A DNA stretch of 64,000 nucleotides from the NCBI GenBank assembly GCA_028280025.1, contig JANQMO010000060.1:6847-70846 (forward strand), written 5' to 3'. Below the pieces are notes generated by a model. The model was not told the origin of the DNA. It searched no databases and saw nothing but the letters and a program-made list of their open reading frames with translations. This document shows, in pieces, positions 25,965 through 34,872 of this stretch. A program made the position numbers and the translations under genes. Source of the DNA: Chlorobium sp. Its GTDB lineage: Bacteria > Bacteroidota > Chlorobiia > Chlorobiales > Chlorobiaceae. Positions within the stretch are counted from its first letter, which is position 1. Each line of letters starts with the position of its first letter.

Positions 25965-27302
25965 ATGAGAAACCCTGATATTTCCCCTTCCGACATGCTG
26001 GAGAATGAAAAGGGTTTTTCCCTGCCGACAAAGCAATATTCCATACCGGATATCGATATCAATTTGCAGCCGATCCGCTCATTCAAGGACCTTTTCCATC
26101 TCAAGGCCTTGACCAGAAGCATTCGTGCACCTATCGTAAAAAATATTTTTTCAGCGAGAGTTATCAATCTTCGTTCGATAGAGGCCCTCAAGAACGCGCG
26201 GCGCTCTCTGGAGGACGTTTATTTCAGGGATTACGATACCAGCATGATCCAGATAGACGATCTGCATTCCATCAATGTGGATCTTTCCTATGAAATCAGG
26301 GAACTGAAAAAAGACACGTACTATCTCGAGCATGGTGAAGACTACTTCATCGATTATCTCAGCAAGCTGTATAACAAGTTTGATCAGCATGTCTCAAAAG
26401 GGCTCGAGTTCCTCGACAATCTCAACTTCAACTGCTTTATTACCGACAGGGACGGTACCACCAACAACTATTGCGGCCACTACCGGTCATCGATCCAGCC
26501 GGTTTACAACGCGGTTTTTCTTTCACGATTTGCAAGTCTGTGTACAGAAAACCCGATTTTCATCACGTCGGCCCCCCTGAAAAACTTCGGGATTGTCGAT
26601 GTGTCGGTCAATCCTGACAACGTCTTTATCTACGCCGGTTCAAAAGGCCGGGAATTTCTCGACCTCGATCTTGTTGAAAACCGGTCGTTTATCGACCCAA
26701 TGAAGCAGACCAGGCTCGATGAGCTCGTTTCATGTGTTGGAGAGCTCGAAAAACAGGAGGAATTCGAAAAGTTTTTTTATGTCGGTTCCGGGCTCCAGGT
26801 GAAGTTCGGGCAGTTGACCATCGCACGGCAGGATGTCTCCAATTCCATATCCGAGGAAGAGTCCCTCAATCTGCTGCAGAGTGTCAGCGATATCGTGCGT
26901 GACATCGATCCGGAGGGTTCGGTGTTCAGGATTCTCGATACAGGGAAGGATATCGAGATTATTCTTACGGTCGACGGGCAGAACGGTTCAAAGGATTTCG
27001 ACAAGGGAGACGGCCTGAAGTTTATCGACAACCGTCTCAACCTCCGTCTGGACAGGGGCCCTCATCTTGTCTGCGGCGATACAGCGTCGGATATACCCAT
27101 GCTTGAAGCGGTTCTGGAATATACCGATGACGTATATGCCATTTTTGTAACAAGGGACACGGAACTTGCCCAAAAAGTCCTCACTATCTGCCCCAATACG
27201 CTGATTGTCCCAAGTCCGGATATTCTTCTTACCGTTCTCGGCGTGGCGGCGTTGACGATAAAGCGGAAAAAGGGCCGCAGGGCGTCAGGTATATTTATCT
27301 GA
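25965..27302 (+). CDS. HAD-superfamily protein, trehalose-6-phosphate phosphatase-like
   Basis: A 445-residue protein. Residues 1-150 are a helical N-terminal region without a match I recognise. Residues 155-420 are a HAD phosphatase: motif I FITDRDGTTNNYCG (Asp 161 and 163), motif II in IFITSAPLKNFG, and motif IV CGDTASDIPMLEA. The layout resembles trehalose-phosphatase-like HADs, and green sulfur proteins of this kind have, I believe, been labelled trehalose-phosphate related; catalysis is unproven. I chose the ATG giving MRNPDISPSD, since the upstream open frame overlaps znuB and reads as its shadow. Stop codons of this gene and the antiporter face each other with seven bases between. Confidence 0.75.
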   Translation: MRNPDISPSDMLENEKGFSLPTKQYSIPDIDINLQPIRSFKDLFHLKALTRSIRAPIVKNIFSARVINLRSIEALKNARRSLEDVYFRDYDTSMIQIDDLHSINVDLSYEIRELKKDTYYLEHGEDYFIDYLSKLYNKFDQHVSKGLEFLDNLNFNCFITDRDGTTNNYCGHYRSSIQPVYNAVFLSRFASLCTENPIFITSAPLKNFGIVDVSVNPDNVFIYAGSKGREFLDLDLVENRSFIDPMKQTRLDELVSCVGELEKQEEFEKFFYVGSGLQVKFGQLTIARQDVSNSISEEESLNLLQSVSDIVRDIDPEGSVFRILDTGKDIEIILTVDGQNGSKDFDKGDGLKFIDNRLNLRLDRGPHLVCGDTASDIPMLEAVLEYTDDVYAIFVTRDTELAQKVLTICPNTLIVPSPDILLTVLGVAALTIKRKKGRRASGIFI

Positions 27303-27309
27303 ACGCCTG

Positions 27310-28311
27310 TCAGGTAAACAGCCACCAGTAAAAAACGACATAACCCAGAAGAAGGATCGTTCCCGAAGTGCGGCCGATCTTGTTGCGCTTGAAGCTCATG
27401 GGGAACAGTACGAGCCCGAAAAGGATCATGATGATATATTCCGCGTGCGGGAAGCGGGGCAGCCCGGCGATTCCGGGGGCAAGCGGTTCGAGGACTGAAA
27501 GCGGTTTGGCGAGACCGACTCCCCCAAGCACGAAAAGAATGTTGAAGACGTTGCTGCCGATGATGTTGCCGACCGAGATTTCGCTCTGTTTTCTGACTGC
27601 GGCCACGATCGAGGTCGCCAGTTCGGGCAGCGATGTCCCCAGTGCGACAATTGACAGGCCGATGTAGAGTTTCGGAATGTTGAACTGAACGGCAACCCAC
27701 ACTGAGCTCTTGACAAAAGACCACGCCCCAAGGGAAAGGAGGGCGCTGCCGGCAGCAACCAGGACGATGTTGGCGAGCAGGGAGCGTTTATTCGTATTCT
27801 CCCCTACTTCTTCGAAGGTATCCTCCACCATTTCAGGTGTTTTATAGAGGGCGAAAAGATAACCGAAAAGCAGGAGCAGCAGCAGGCCGCCTTCAAGCCT
27901 CGAAATCGAGCCGTCAAGCGAGACCACGTAGAGCAGGATGGAGATACCGAAGAGAAAGAACAACTGGTTTCGAATACGCTGGAACGCAATGTGTATAGGA
28001 AAAACCAGGGCGCTCAAACCGAGAATAAGCCCGATGTTGGTGATGTTGCTGCCGATGATGTTGCCCAGGGATATCGTTGAGGAGCCTTCAACGACGTTGG
28101 CGAAAAAGCTGACGACGAATTCAGGCATGGATGTGCCGTACGCCACGATCGTCAGACCGATGACAAACGGTTTTACTCCGTACTGCATGGCGAGGTTGCT
28201 GCCCCCTTTCACCAGCCACTCCGCCCCGAGGTACAGAAGGTAGGCGCTCAAAAGCAGGGCAAGGATGTTGCCGGGAAGGCCGATCAGATTTGTATAGTCC
28301 GGAATCGCCAT
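27310..28311 (-). CDS. calcium/sodium antiporter (CaCA family)
   Basis: A 333-residue membrane protein with about ten hydrophobic segments and two inverted homologous halves. Each half carries the alpha-repeat motifs: GTSMPEFVVSF with GNIIGSNITNIGLIL in the first, GTSLPELATSIVAA with GNIIGSNVFNILFVLG in the second. The Glu and Asn residues in these motifs coordinate cations. It is close to the YrbG/NCX type, exchanging Ca2+ for Na+ or H+ across the inner membrane. Monocistronic; its upstream region is shared with the divergent small membrane protein gene. Confidence 0.92.
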   Translation of the reverse strand: MAIPDYTNLIGLPGNILALLLSAYLLYLGAEWLVKGGSNLAMQYGVKPFVIGLTIVAYGTSMPEFVVSFFANVVEGSSTISLGNIIGSNITNIGLILGLSALVFPIHIAFQRIRNQLFFLFGISILLYVVSLDGSISRLEGGLLLLLLFGYLFALYKTPEMVEDTFEEVGENTNKRSLLANIVLVAAGSALLSLGAWSFVKSSVWVAVQFNIPKLYIGLSIVALGTSLPELATSIVAAVRKQSEISVGNIIGSNVFNILFVLGGVGLAKPLSVLEPLAPGIAGLPRFPHAEYIIMILFGLVLFPMSFKRNKIGRTSGTILLLGYVVFYWWLFT

Positions 28312-28569
28312 TGTCTTGGTATCGGATGATGGTGCAGTAGGGTTGATAAAACCGGAGTATAGTATAAGTTTAAAAAATCATAAATTGAAAGGTGTTGCAC
28401 TTCAGGTTTCACTCGTCCGGATTTCCTGTAGGCGGGCCGGATACTTGATTCTCTCTTGACAGGCAGCTTGTACAGTGAGGCAGTGCTATTGATCTCAATA
28501 CCGGTTTATGAGCGGGTTTCTTGAGGTGCGCGGCAACCTTGAAGTTTGTTAACCGCTGGACAGATTGCG

Positions 28570-28794
28570 ATGAAACCGATAGTGTATTTTATAGGGGCTG
28601 GGCTCTGTATACTGCTCTCGATATATGTTTTTCTTTTCGGTACCTGGGCCAACCATGAGATCATGGCTGTTTTTGTCGGATTGTGGGCTCCCACAATCAT
28701 CGGAATCGGTATTTTCAATACGCTCCTGAGCATTCTCGACGAGATGTGCTGCGCGCATCGCCGTATCGAGGATCGTCAGACAAAGCAGGATTAG
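28570..28794 (+). CDS. small two-span membrane protein
   Basis: A 74-residue protein, start MKPIVYFIGAGLCILLSIYV, with two hydrophobic segments (about 4-22 and 30-52) and a charged C-terminus (HRRIEDRQTKQD). I do not recognise the family; the IMAVFVGLWAPTIIGIG segment recalls small conserved membrane proteins of Bacteroidota/Chlorobiota. It precedes fluC by 20 bases and is probably co-transcribed. No good ribosome site is visible, which lowers confidence in the start. Confidence 0.65.
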   Translation: MKPIVYFIGAGLCILLSIYVFLFGTWANHEIMAVFVGLWAPTIIGIGIFNTLLSILDEMCCAHRRIEDRQTKQD

Positions 28795-28814
28795 CGTCAG
28801 TTTCGGGGACGGTT

Positions 28815-29201
28815 ATGCAGGAACGTTACGCGGCACTGCTGCTTGTCGGTGCGGGAGGGTTTGTCGGCGCTCTTCTTCGCTACCTCGTCACGCTTGCCAT
28901 ACCGTTTATCGGAACAGGTTTTCCTTTCGCCACTTTTTCTGTCAACCTTGCCGGATGCTTCGTGATCGGGGTTGTCAGTGAACTGTCGGTTACCACGTCG
29001 CTGGTATCCCCTGAACTGCGTTTGCTGCTCGCTACCGGTTTCTGCGGTGGTTTTACGACGTTCTCGTCATACATGTATGAAATAATGGCACTCCTGCGTG
29101 ACGGAGAACTGCTTTATGTATCACTGTACCTGTTGGGGAGCGTTATCGGCGGGATCGTCTGTTTGTATCTGGGGATGCAGGCGGCGAGGGTGTGGGGGTA
29201 G
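28815..29201 (+). CDS. fluC: fluoride ion channel
   Basis: A 128-residue CrcB/Fluc protein that exports fluoride as a dual-topology dimer. Four hydrophobic segments and the family motifs GGFVGALLRYLV, GFPFATFSVNLAGCFVIG (pore Asn) and ATGFCGGFTTFSSYMYE (the Phe-box and central Na+ site region). The ATG follows GGGGA. I searched by eye for the crcB-type fluoride riboswitch upstream and did not find it. The DUF190 gene downstream is a frequent neighbour of crcB. Confidence 0.93.
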   Translation: MQERYAALLLVGAGGFVGALLRYLVTLAIPFIGTGFPFATFSVNLAGCFVIGVVSELSVTTSLVSPELRLLLATGFCGGFTTFSSYMYEIMALLRDGELLYVSLYLLGSVIGGIVCLYLGMQAARVWG

Positions 29202-29306
29202 GCCCACTTTGTGGGCAGTCTCCAGTTTGCAGCAGGCAGTTTTCAGTGGGCAGTTTGCAGTCGGTGGTCGGCGTGGGAAAGTGTTATGTGTTGGGTTTTG
29301 TTAGTA

Positions 29307-29678
29307 ATGAGCAACAACAGCGGATTCATGGATATACGGTTTGAAAAAAAGGTGCGGTTGCGGATGTATGTGGGCGAACAGGTCAAGTATCATCACCGTC
29401 CGCTCTATGAAGCGGTTATTGCACGGGCGCGGGATGAAGGGCTTGCCGGGGCGACTGTTTTCAGGGGCATTCTTTCCTTCGGGATGAGCGGCCGGGTACA
29501 TTCATCGAAAATTCTCGAGTTGTCACAGGATCTGCCGATGGTGATCGAGATTGTGGAAGGTGAGGCGAAAATCGAGGGTTTTCTGCGGGTTCTGGCTGCG
29601 CTTGTAGAGGAATCGGAAGCGCATGTTCATCTGACCCGTGAAGCCGTTGAATCGGCTGTTGTCAGGCAGGGGGAGTGA
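29307..29678 (+). CDS. DUF190 family protein
   Basis: A 123-residue protein of DUF190, a PII-like ferredoxin-fold family usually found beside crcB/fluC. Seen: KKVRLRMYVGEQVKYHHRPLYEAVI, then GLAGATVFRGILSFGMSGRVHS and LPMVIEIVEGEAKI. Function is not established, probably a regulator or accessory of fluoride export. The alternative ATG at 29328 (MDIRFEKK) is equally likely; the seven extra residues look unconserved. A low-complexity gcagtttgcagt repeat fills the 105-base gap from fluC. Confidence 0.85.
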   Translation: MSNNSGFMDIRFEKKVRLRMYVGEQVKYHHRPLYEAVIARARDEGLAGATVFRGILSFGMSGRVHSSKILELSQDLPMVIEIVEGEAKIEGFLRVLAALVEESEAHVHLTREAVESAVVRQGE

Positions 29679-29711
29679 TTTCTTCAGGTGTTCAGGAAAA
29701 TATCGGGGATT

Positions 29712-29757
29712 AAAAAAAGCGGGAACCGCATGAGACGATTCCCGCTTTTCTTTTTTC
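29712..29757. terminator. bidirectional intrinsic terminator between DUF190 gene and hemL
   Basis: AAAAAGCGGGAA and TTCCCGCTTTT arms around a 13-base loop, flanked by an A run on the left and T-rich sequence on the right, so it can stop both convergent transcripts. Confidence 0.85.
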
Positions 29758-29770
29758 TCTCTTGTGAGCC

Positions 29771-31066
29771 TCATGCTTCAGCAGCCTGAAGGGCGACGTA
29801 GTTGGCCTTGACGGTTTTTTCAAGGTCTTCGTCGGTCATGACTGCGCTGGTGAACATCGCCTCGAACTGCGACGGGGCGAGGTAAATGCCCTCTTCGAGC
29901 ATGGCATGGAAATACTTTCCATACTTTTTGAGGTCCGATGTGACCGCTGTATCGTAATCGGTGACCGTTGCATCGGTGAAGAAAAGGCAGGCCATCGAGC
30001 CCATGCGGTTCTGGGTGTAGTTGAGGCCGAGTTTGTTGAGGTTGTCACGGAATCCTTCCTCGAGGAACGCAGCCTTGCGTTCGAGCTCCGGGTAAGGATT
30101 TTCGTCGCGAAGGATCTTGAGGGTTTCCAGTCCGGCAGTCAGGGCAAGCGGGTTGCCAGAAAGGGTGCCTGCCTGGTAGACATCGCCGATCGGGGCGACA
30201 CGCTCCATGATCTCACGTTTCCCGCCGAACGCGCCGACCGGCAGGCCGCCGCCGATGATCTTGCCCATTGTGGTAAGGTCGGGAGTAATGCCGTAGCGTT
30301 CCTGGGCACCGCCGAGAGCGACGCGGAAGCCGCACATGACTTCGTCGAAAATCAGCACGATGCCTTCTTCGGTACACAGGTCGCGAAGCGCCTGGAGGAA
30401 AGCCGGGTTTGCCGGGATGACGCCGGTGTTTCCTGCGACGGGCTCGATGATGATAGCGGCGACATTGCCTTTGTTTTCATTGACCAGAAGCCTGACTGAA
30501 TCGATGTCGTTGTATTTGGCGTTCAGCGTATCGTTTGCTGTTCCTTTCGTGACGCCCGGGCTGTCGGGAGCACCGAGGGTAAGCGCGCCGGAACCGGCTT
30601 TGATGAGAAAGCTGTCGCCGTGGCCGTGGTAGCAGCCTTCGAACTTGATGATCTTGTCGCGGCCGGTGTAGCCTCTTGCGAGACGAACGGCCGACATGGT
30701 TGCTTCGGTGCCGCTGTTGACCATGCGTACCATTTCAATCGACGGGACGATTTCAGAGAGAAGTTCGGCGATTTCGATTTCCATTTCTATCGGCGTGCCG
30801 AAACTGGTGCCGACTTTGGTGAGCGTCTCTTCCAGGGCCGCCGTAATTCTCGGATGCATGCTGCCGAGAATGAATGGACCCCACGACCCGACATAATCGA
30901 GGTAGGTGTTGCCGTCAACGTCGGTCATATAGGCGCCCTGGCCTTTAGCCATATAGATGGGGGTTCCGCCGACCGATTTAAATGCGCGTACCGGAGAGTT
31001 CACTCCGCCGGGAATAGTCTTTTTCGCTTGTTCGAAAAGTTCTGCTGATCTGGTTAATGTGGGCAT
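29771..31066 (-). CDS. hemL: glutamate-1-semialdehyde 2,1-aminomutase
   Basis: Makes 5-aminolevulinate in the C5 pathway that feeds all tetrapyrroles, including the large bacteriochlorophyll demand of green sulfur bacteria. The 431-residue class III aminotransferase has IPGGVNSPVRAFKSVGG at the N-terminus, RMVNSGTEATMSAVRLARG near 120, GCYHGHGDSFLIKAG, IFDEVMCGFRV with the PLP-binding Asp, and MGKIIGGGLPVGAFGGK with the PLP Lys. I chose the ATG at 31066 over a TTG nine bases upstream. Confidence 0.97.
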   Translation of the reverse strand: MPTLTRSAELFEQAKKTIPGGVNSPVRAFKSVGGTPIYMAKGQGAYMTDVDGNTYLDYVGSWGPFILGSMHPRITAALEETLTKVGTSFGTPIEMEIEIAELLSEIVPSIEMVRMVNSGTEATMSAVRLARGYTGRDKIIKFEGCYHGHGDSFLIKAGSGALTLGAPDSPGVTKGTANDTLNAKYNDIDSVRLLVNENKGNVAAIIIEPVAGNTGVIPANPAFLQALRDLCTEEGIVLIFDEVMCGFRVALGGAQERYGITPDLTTMGKIIGGGLPVGAFGGKREIMERVAPIGDVYQAGTLSGNPLALTAGLETLKILRDENPYPELERKAAFLEEGFRDNLNKLGLNYTQNRMGSMACLFFTDATVTDYDTAVTSDLKKYGKYFHAMLEEGIYLAPSQFEAMFTSAVMTDEDLEKTVKANYVALQAAEA

Positions 31067-31212
31067 ATGTACCAATCCGGTTAAAGATTACAGGAAAACA
31101 AGACGGGTAAGTAACAGACATCAAAGATAGAAATCCTCGTTAAGATATAAAACCCCCCAACAGCATGAAATCGTGTGATAACCGTCTGTGCTTTTCCGCA
31201 TTGCCCTTCAGG

Positions 31213-32007
31213 TTACCGCTGAGGGAGCGAGAGAATCTGATTGATGACCTTGCGGTTTTTTCCCGGAATGTTGTATTCGCTGTGAAAGGAACAATAGTGC
31301 TGCAGGATATCGCAAACACGCTGACAGTCATTCCTGCCGGCTTCGAGGCTGTCGATTGCCTCGGCATCGATTTTCCGAAGGGCACGCATAAGCAGGTACG
31401 CCCCGACCGGGATCGGTTTTCCTCCAGGAGGCGCTTGGCCTGCCGGGTTTTGCAGCATGACCCCGCCCGGATCGTCGAGAAAATAGAGCCTGGTTTCCGG
31501 TTCGGCTTCGAGCGTCGCCATGACAGGTTTCCCGGTCAGGACGCACTGTTTGATCGACGGCTCGAAGCCCATGCTTGAAACCAGCCTCATGAAAAACCAG
31601 GCCAGGACGGCATCGGTGTTTTGACGAGGTTTGCAGAGCGTCTCGACCGTTCGTGAAAGCGCATCGAACAGCCGGGGACTTTTTTCCTCGTTCCCGGTTG
31701 TGTTCCGCACAATATCGATAATCCGGTACAGTGTACTGAATCGGTCCAGGTCAGGCTCAGAAGCCATCGGACTGATGACGATACGTGCTTCCCTGACAGG
31801 GCTGAGGCTTCGGTTTCCCGTCCGGTACAGCACCACTTCGAGGAGGTTACCGGTGATGAAGAGTCCGGAAAGCCGGTTTTTTGGATTTCTTCCCCCTTTG
31901 AGGATTACCGATATCCGTCCGAAATCCCGGGTGTAGAGGGAGCAGATGGCCGACGTGTCGCGGTATTTTATTTCCTTGAGGACCAGCCCCCGGGTTTTGG
32001 CGAGCAC
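31213..32007 (-). CDS. recO: DNA repair protein RecO
   Basis: A 264-residue RecO: OB fold at the N-terminus (TRGLVLKEIKYRDTSAICSLYTR, GRISVILKGGRNPKNRLSG), helical middle and a degenerate zinc region. It loads RecA with RecR. The start codon is GTG (no ATG in frame nearby). It is co-directional with hemL, 146 bases apart. Confidence 0.93.
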   Translation of the reverse strand: MLAKTRGLVLKEIKYRDTSAICSLYTRDFGRISVILKGGRNPKNRLSGLFITGNLLEVVLYRTGNRSLSPVREARIVISPMASEPDLDRFSTLYRIIDIVRNTTGNEEKSPRLFDALSRTVETLCKPRQNTDAVLAWFFMRLVSSMGFEPSIKQCVLTGKPVMATLEAEPETRLYFLDDPGGVMLQNPAGQAPPGGKPIPVGAYLLMRALRKIDAEAIDSLEAGRNDCQRVCDILQHYCSFHSEYNIPGKNRKVINQILSLPQR

Positions 32008-32170
32008 GGTAAGGATTTTTTTAATTGGCAGAATAATTATATATACCTGAGCCTGCAGCGATCAGGCACGTAGAGGCTATTACAGAACAGTATACAAAAT
32101 AATAACAGACAGATGGGTGCCTGCAACCGTGAGCGGATGCCCGATACAAGCGTAAGGAGGTAATGACAAC

Positions 32171-32416
32171 ATGCCAACCTATCATTATCGTTGCAAAGAG
32201 TGTGGCTATGAGAAGGATGTCTTTCAGCGCATGACCGATGACGCATTGACCACATGCCCGGAATGCAACGCGGAGGGATTTGAAAGGGTAATCAGTGCCG
32301 AAGGCGGTTTTCTTCTGAAAGGATCAGGGTTCCATAAAACCGATTACAGCCGGCAGACCTGCGAAAGCGCACCGTCAGGAGGTTGTCCCACAGGCAACTG
32401 CCCTCTCGCCAAGTAA
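32171..32416 (+). CDS. FmdB-family zinc ribbon protein
   Basis: An 81-residue protein, MPTYHYRCKECGYEKDVFQR, with two knuckles (CKECG and CPECN) of the FmdB regulatory-protein family, and a Cys-containing tail (SGGCPTGNCPLAK). Small single-domain proteins of this type occur widely; the FmdB name comes from formamidase operons and does not define function here. A strong AAGGAGG site precedes the start. Confidence 0.9.
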   Translation: MPTYHYRCKECGYEKDVFQRMTDDALTTCPECNAEGFERVISAEGGFLLKGSGFHKTDYSRQTCESAPSGGCPTGNCPLAK

Positions 32417-32447
32417 CTCCGGATTTTTTCATAGATCGAATACAAAA

Positions 32448-32624
32448 GAGGCTGTCTCAAAATCACTGCATGGCGCCTATCAGTCACCATAGATCAGTTA
32501 CCAACAAATAGTCATGCCGCACCTGATGCGGCATCCATACTGACTTTGGCGGAGAGATGGATCCCCGGGTCAAGCCCGAGGATGACTATAAAAAGACAAA
32601 ATGCATGACTTATGAAACAGCCTC
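32448..32624. repeat. composite intergenic repeat with GAGGCTGT/ACAGCCTC ends
   Basis: Inverted ends GAGGCTGT (32448-32455) and ACAGCCTC (32617-32624) enclose 177 bases with two inner palindromes: ATGCCGCA..TGCGGCAT (32514-32534) and the block GGATCCCCGGGTCAAGCCCG around 32559-32578. The latter motif recurs in intergenic repeats of many unrelated bacteria, as I recall. No gene. Confidence 0.55.
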
Positions 32625-32714
32625 CTATATTCTTTTCACTGAGAACTGAGAACCAAGAACTGAGAACTCATCGCATTGCTCCTCCAATTCCCTATTACCC
32701 ATTACCTACTACCT
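32624..32714. repeat. left arm of long inverted repeat around the OstA-like/epimerase pair
   Basis: 91 bases, reverse complement of 34873-34949, with a 36-base exact core (caagaactgagaactcatc and on) and two 7-base insertions. It reaches into the stop codon of the OstA-like gene. Confidence 0.8.
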
Positions 32715-33624
32715 AAAAAGCAGGTTTCTCATCAAAACGCAGTTTGAATCCGGGAAGGTTGATTTTGCTGCTGCCTCGTAACCGGTTCGGATACTGTTTC
32801 CCCTCGGTGTTGCCTGTTACAGCTATTCTGTTCAGTTGACCTTCAGAAAACGACATGGTTATCGTGTTGCCGCTGGCAAAATTGACGCCCGAGGGTGCAT
32901 TGTCCGTATCGTATGAGTGGTACAGGCTCCTGGCCTGATTCTCGACCTGGACGCCGGAGAGTTCTTCACGGTCGTTCATGTCAAAGCGTATGGATTTTCC
33001 GCTGAGCTGGTTGTAAAGTTTTCTTTCCAGGTCCAATGTATCCCGGGCGATAAAGAACGCTTTCCCGTTGACAGTGATTGATTCGACGCGTTTTTTTTCT
33101 TCTTCTTCCCTGAGCTGCACCGTGATGCTGTCACCGCTGAGCTGGCGTTCATTCTGCCAGGCAATGGCTTTCTGGTACATGGTTATCCGGTCTTTATCCC
33201 TGTCGATATGGGCGCGTTCGGAAGACGTGACAAGGTCGCTTTCCAGCATTCTTCCACGGACATTGTTCCTGAGTTCGGCAATTCCCGTATCGGGATAATA
33301 GAGGGCTTTGTCACAGAAGACTTCCGTCTGCCGGTCGGTCATGAAGATATCTCCCCGCAATTCGACAACGCCGCTTTCAAGAAACTCCGTGGCCTTGTTG
33401 CAGGTAAGAAGAAAGTTGTCATGGGAAAAAACGACATTGCCTGAAACCGACCGGACCGGTTCGATCCTGCCGAATGGCGAGCGTTTCTCCCCACCCTCCA
33501 GCCGGTCAGCATGGCGCAAATATATTTTCTTTTTTTCGGCAAGGGCTTTATTATGATTCGGGGAAGCTGCAAGGAAAAGCAGTACCGAAAAAACAATACA
33601 TGCAAGTGTCTTGACGCCGTTCAT
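32713..33624 (-). CDS. OstA-like / LptA-LptC-type envelope protein
   Basis: A 303-residue secreted protein: signal peptide MNGVKTLACIVFSVLLFLAA, then a repetitive beta strand pattern of the OstA/LptA fold (VSGNVVFSHDNFLLTCNKAT, VVELRGDIFMTDRQTEVFCD, GIAELRNNVRGRMLESD, ELSGVQVENQA). Proteins of this fold bridge lipopolysaccharide across the periplasm. Whether it is the LptA/LptC equivalent or another OstA-like protein cannot be settled here. I chose the ATG at 33624, since upstream codons read through the divergent gene. It is divergent from the epimerase-like gene with a 50-base intergenic space. Confidence 0.75.
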   Translation of the reverse strand: MNGVKTLACIVFSVLLFLAASPNHNKALAEKKKIYLRHADRLEGGEKRSPFGRIEPVRSVSGNVVFSHDNFLLTCNKATEFLESGVVELRGDIFMTDRQTEVFCDKALYYPDTGIAELRNNVRGRMLESDLVTSSERAHIDRDKDRITMYQKAIAWQNERQLSGDSITVQLREEEEKKRVESITVNGKAFFIARDTLDLERKLYNQLSGKSIRFDMNDREELSGVQVENQARSLYHSYDTDNAPSGVNFASGNTITMSFSEGQLNRIAVTGNTEGKQYPNRLRGSSKINLPGFKLRFDEKPAF

Positions 33625-33674
33625 GGTGGAGCTGGATATGTTGACCTTGTTTGTGAAACAATGTAAAAAGGAAT

Positions 33675-34784
33675 ATGCTCGTGAAAAAGATACTTTTGGC
33701 TGCCGGTGACCGTCACGGTCTTTTAAAAGTGCTGCCGGTTTACAAAGCCTTGAGTGAACATGACCGGTATGACGCCGTTCTTGCTGCCGGTTCACCATTG
33801 CCGAAAGGCGAGCGGTCGGGAGAAGATCTGCCGGATCTTTTCGGTATGCATGGAGATATCGTGCCGATAGGAGGTGAGGGGATCTCACCCGTCGGCCGTA
33901 CGGCTTCGGCGATGCAGGAGTTCGAGGAACTGCTGCTTGCAGAGCAGCCGGATTTTCTTCTGGTCGGCGGATACGACGATATTGCACTGTCGGCAGCCCT
34001 GGCGGCCTCAAAGCTTGGCTTTGCCGTTGCGCCGTTCGGAGCGGGAATGCGGGACTACAACCGAAATTCACAGGCGGAAATAAACCGCAAGATCATCGAC
34101 ACCGTTGCCGATATTCTCTTTGTCAGCGAGCACAGCGGCGAATACAACCTTATCAGCGAGGGATTCGACGAAGCGAGAATCTTTTTTGTGGGCGAACTGG
34201 CGATCGACAGCCTTGCTGCCGTGATAGAAAAAGTCAACAGCTCGACCGTGACCGGCGATTTCGGCATCGAGGAAAAAAAATATGTACTTTTCCTGCTCGA
34301 CAATCCTGCTGCGTTTGACAGCGACACCGCTCTGAAGAGAGTGCTTCGTGTTGTCACTTCGGTTGCCAGGGATCACCAGGTTCTGGTACTCCTCGGCCCC
34401 GACGAAGGGACCATCATGCAGAAGCATGAAATGGGGGAAGATTTTACGACCGTGCCGGGTGTTCAGGTTCTTCCATTTCCGGGATACGTCGAACTGCTGC
34501 GCCTGGTGAAGGACGCCTTGTTCGTGCTTACCGACTCTACTCTTGCACAGGCCGAATCGACCGTGATGAAAGTTCCCTGCCTGACCATGCTGGACGATAC
34601 AGCAAGCCCTGCAACCATCGAAATCGGCACCAATATCCTTGTCGGCGACAGGGAAGAAGATATCCTGCAGGCAATCAGCGAAGCCGATCTGGGCGAGATA
34701 GGGAAAAAGTCCAAAATACCTGAAAAATGGGACGGGGATGTCACCCGGCGGGTTATCGATGTGCTTGATAAGGTTTTGGAATAG
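33675..34784 (+). CDS. UDP-N-acetylglucosamine 2-epimerase / GT-B fold protein
   Basis: A 369-residue GT-B fold protein of the WecB epimerase superfamily: N-terminal KKILLAAGDRHGLLKVLPVYKAL, then EELLLAEQPDFLLVGGYDDIALSAALAASKLG (split), ADILFVSEHSGEYNLISEGF, KKYVLFLLDNPAAFDS, and LPFPGYVELLRLVKDALFVLTDS, the epimerase nucleotide-binding pattern. The usual catalytic E and H motifs appear modified (VGGYDD where epimerases have VHGDT), so activity may differ. AAGGA lies only two bases before this ATG but eight before the GTG at 33681 (MKKILLAAG), which is therefore the better start by ribosome-site spacing. Confidence 0.75.
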   Translation: MLVKKILLAAGDRHGLLKVLPVYKALSEHDRYDAVLAAGSPLPKGERSGEDLPDLFGMHGDIVPIGGEGISPVGRTASAMQEFEELLLAEQPDFLLVGGYDDIALSAALAASKLGFAVAPFGAGMRDYNRNSQAEINRKIIDTVADILFVSEHSGEYNLISEGFDEARIFFVGELAIDSLAAVIEKVNSSTVTGDFGIEEKKYVLFLLDNPAAFDSDTALKRVLRVVTSVARDHQVLVLLGPDEGTIMQKHEMGEDFTTVPGVQVLPFPGYVELLRLVKDALFVLTDSTLAQAESTVMKVPCLTMLDDTASPATIEIGTNILVGDREEDILQAISEADLGEIGKKSKIPEKWDGDVTRRVIDVLDKVLE

Positions 34785-34872
34785 TTGTTCGTGATTCGTG
34801 ATTCGTGAATCGTGAATTGGTAGTAGGGAATGGGGAAAAGGAGAGACAGGAAAGGAGTAAGGAGGGATGTAT

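Noticed and set aside
28312..28569. Fluoride riboswitch upstream of the fluC group
   Set aside because: Looked for the conserved GATGG/GTTC and CTGATGACTCC elements; not found.
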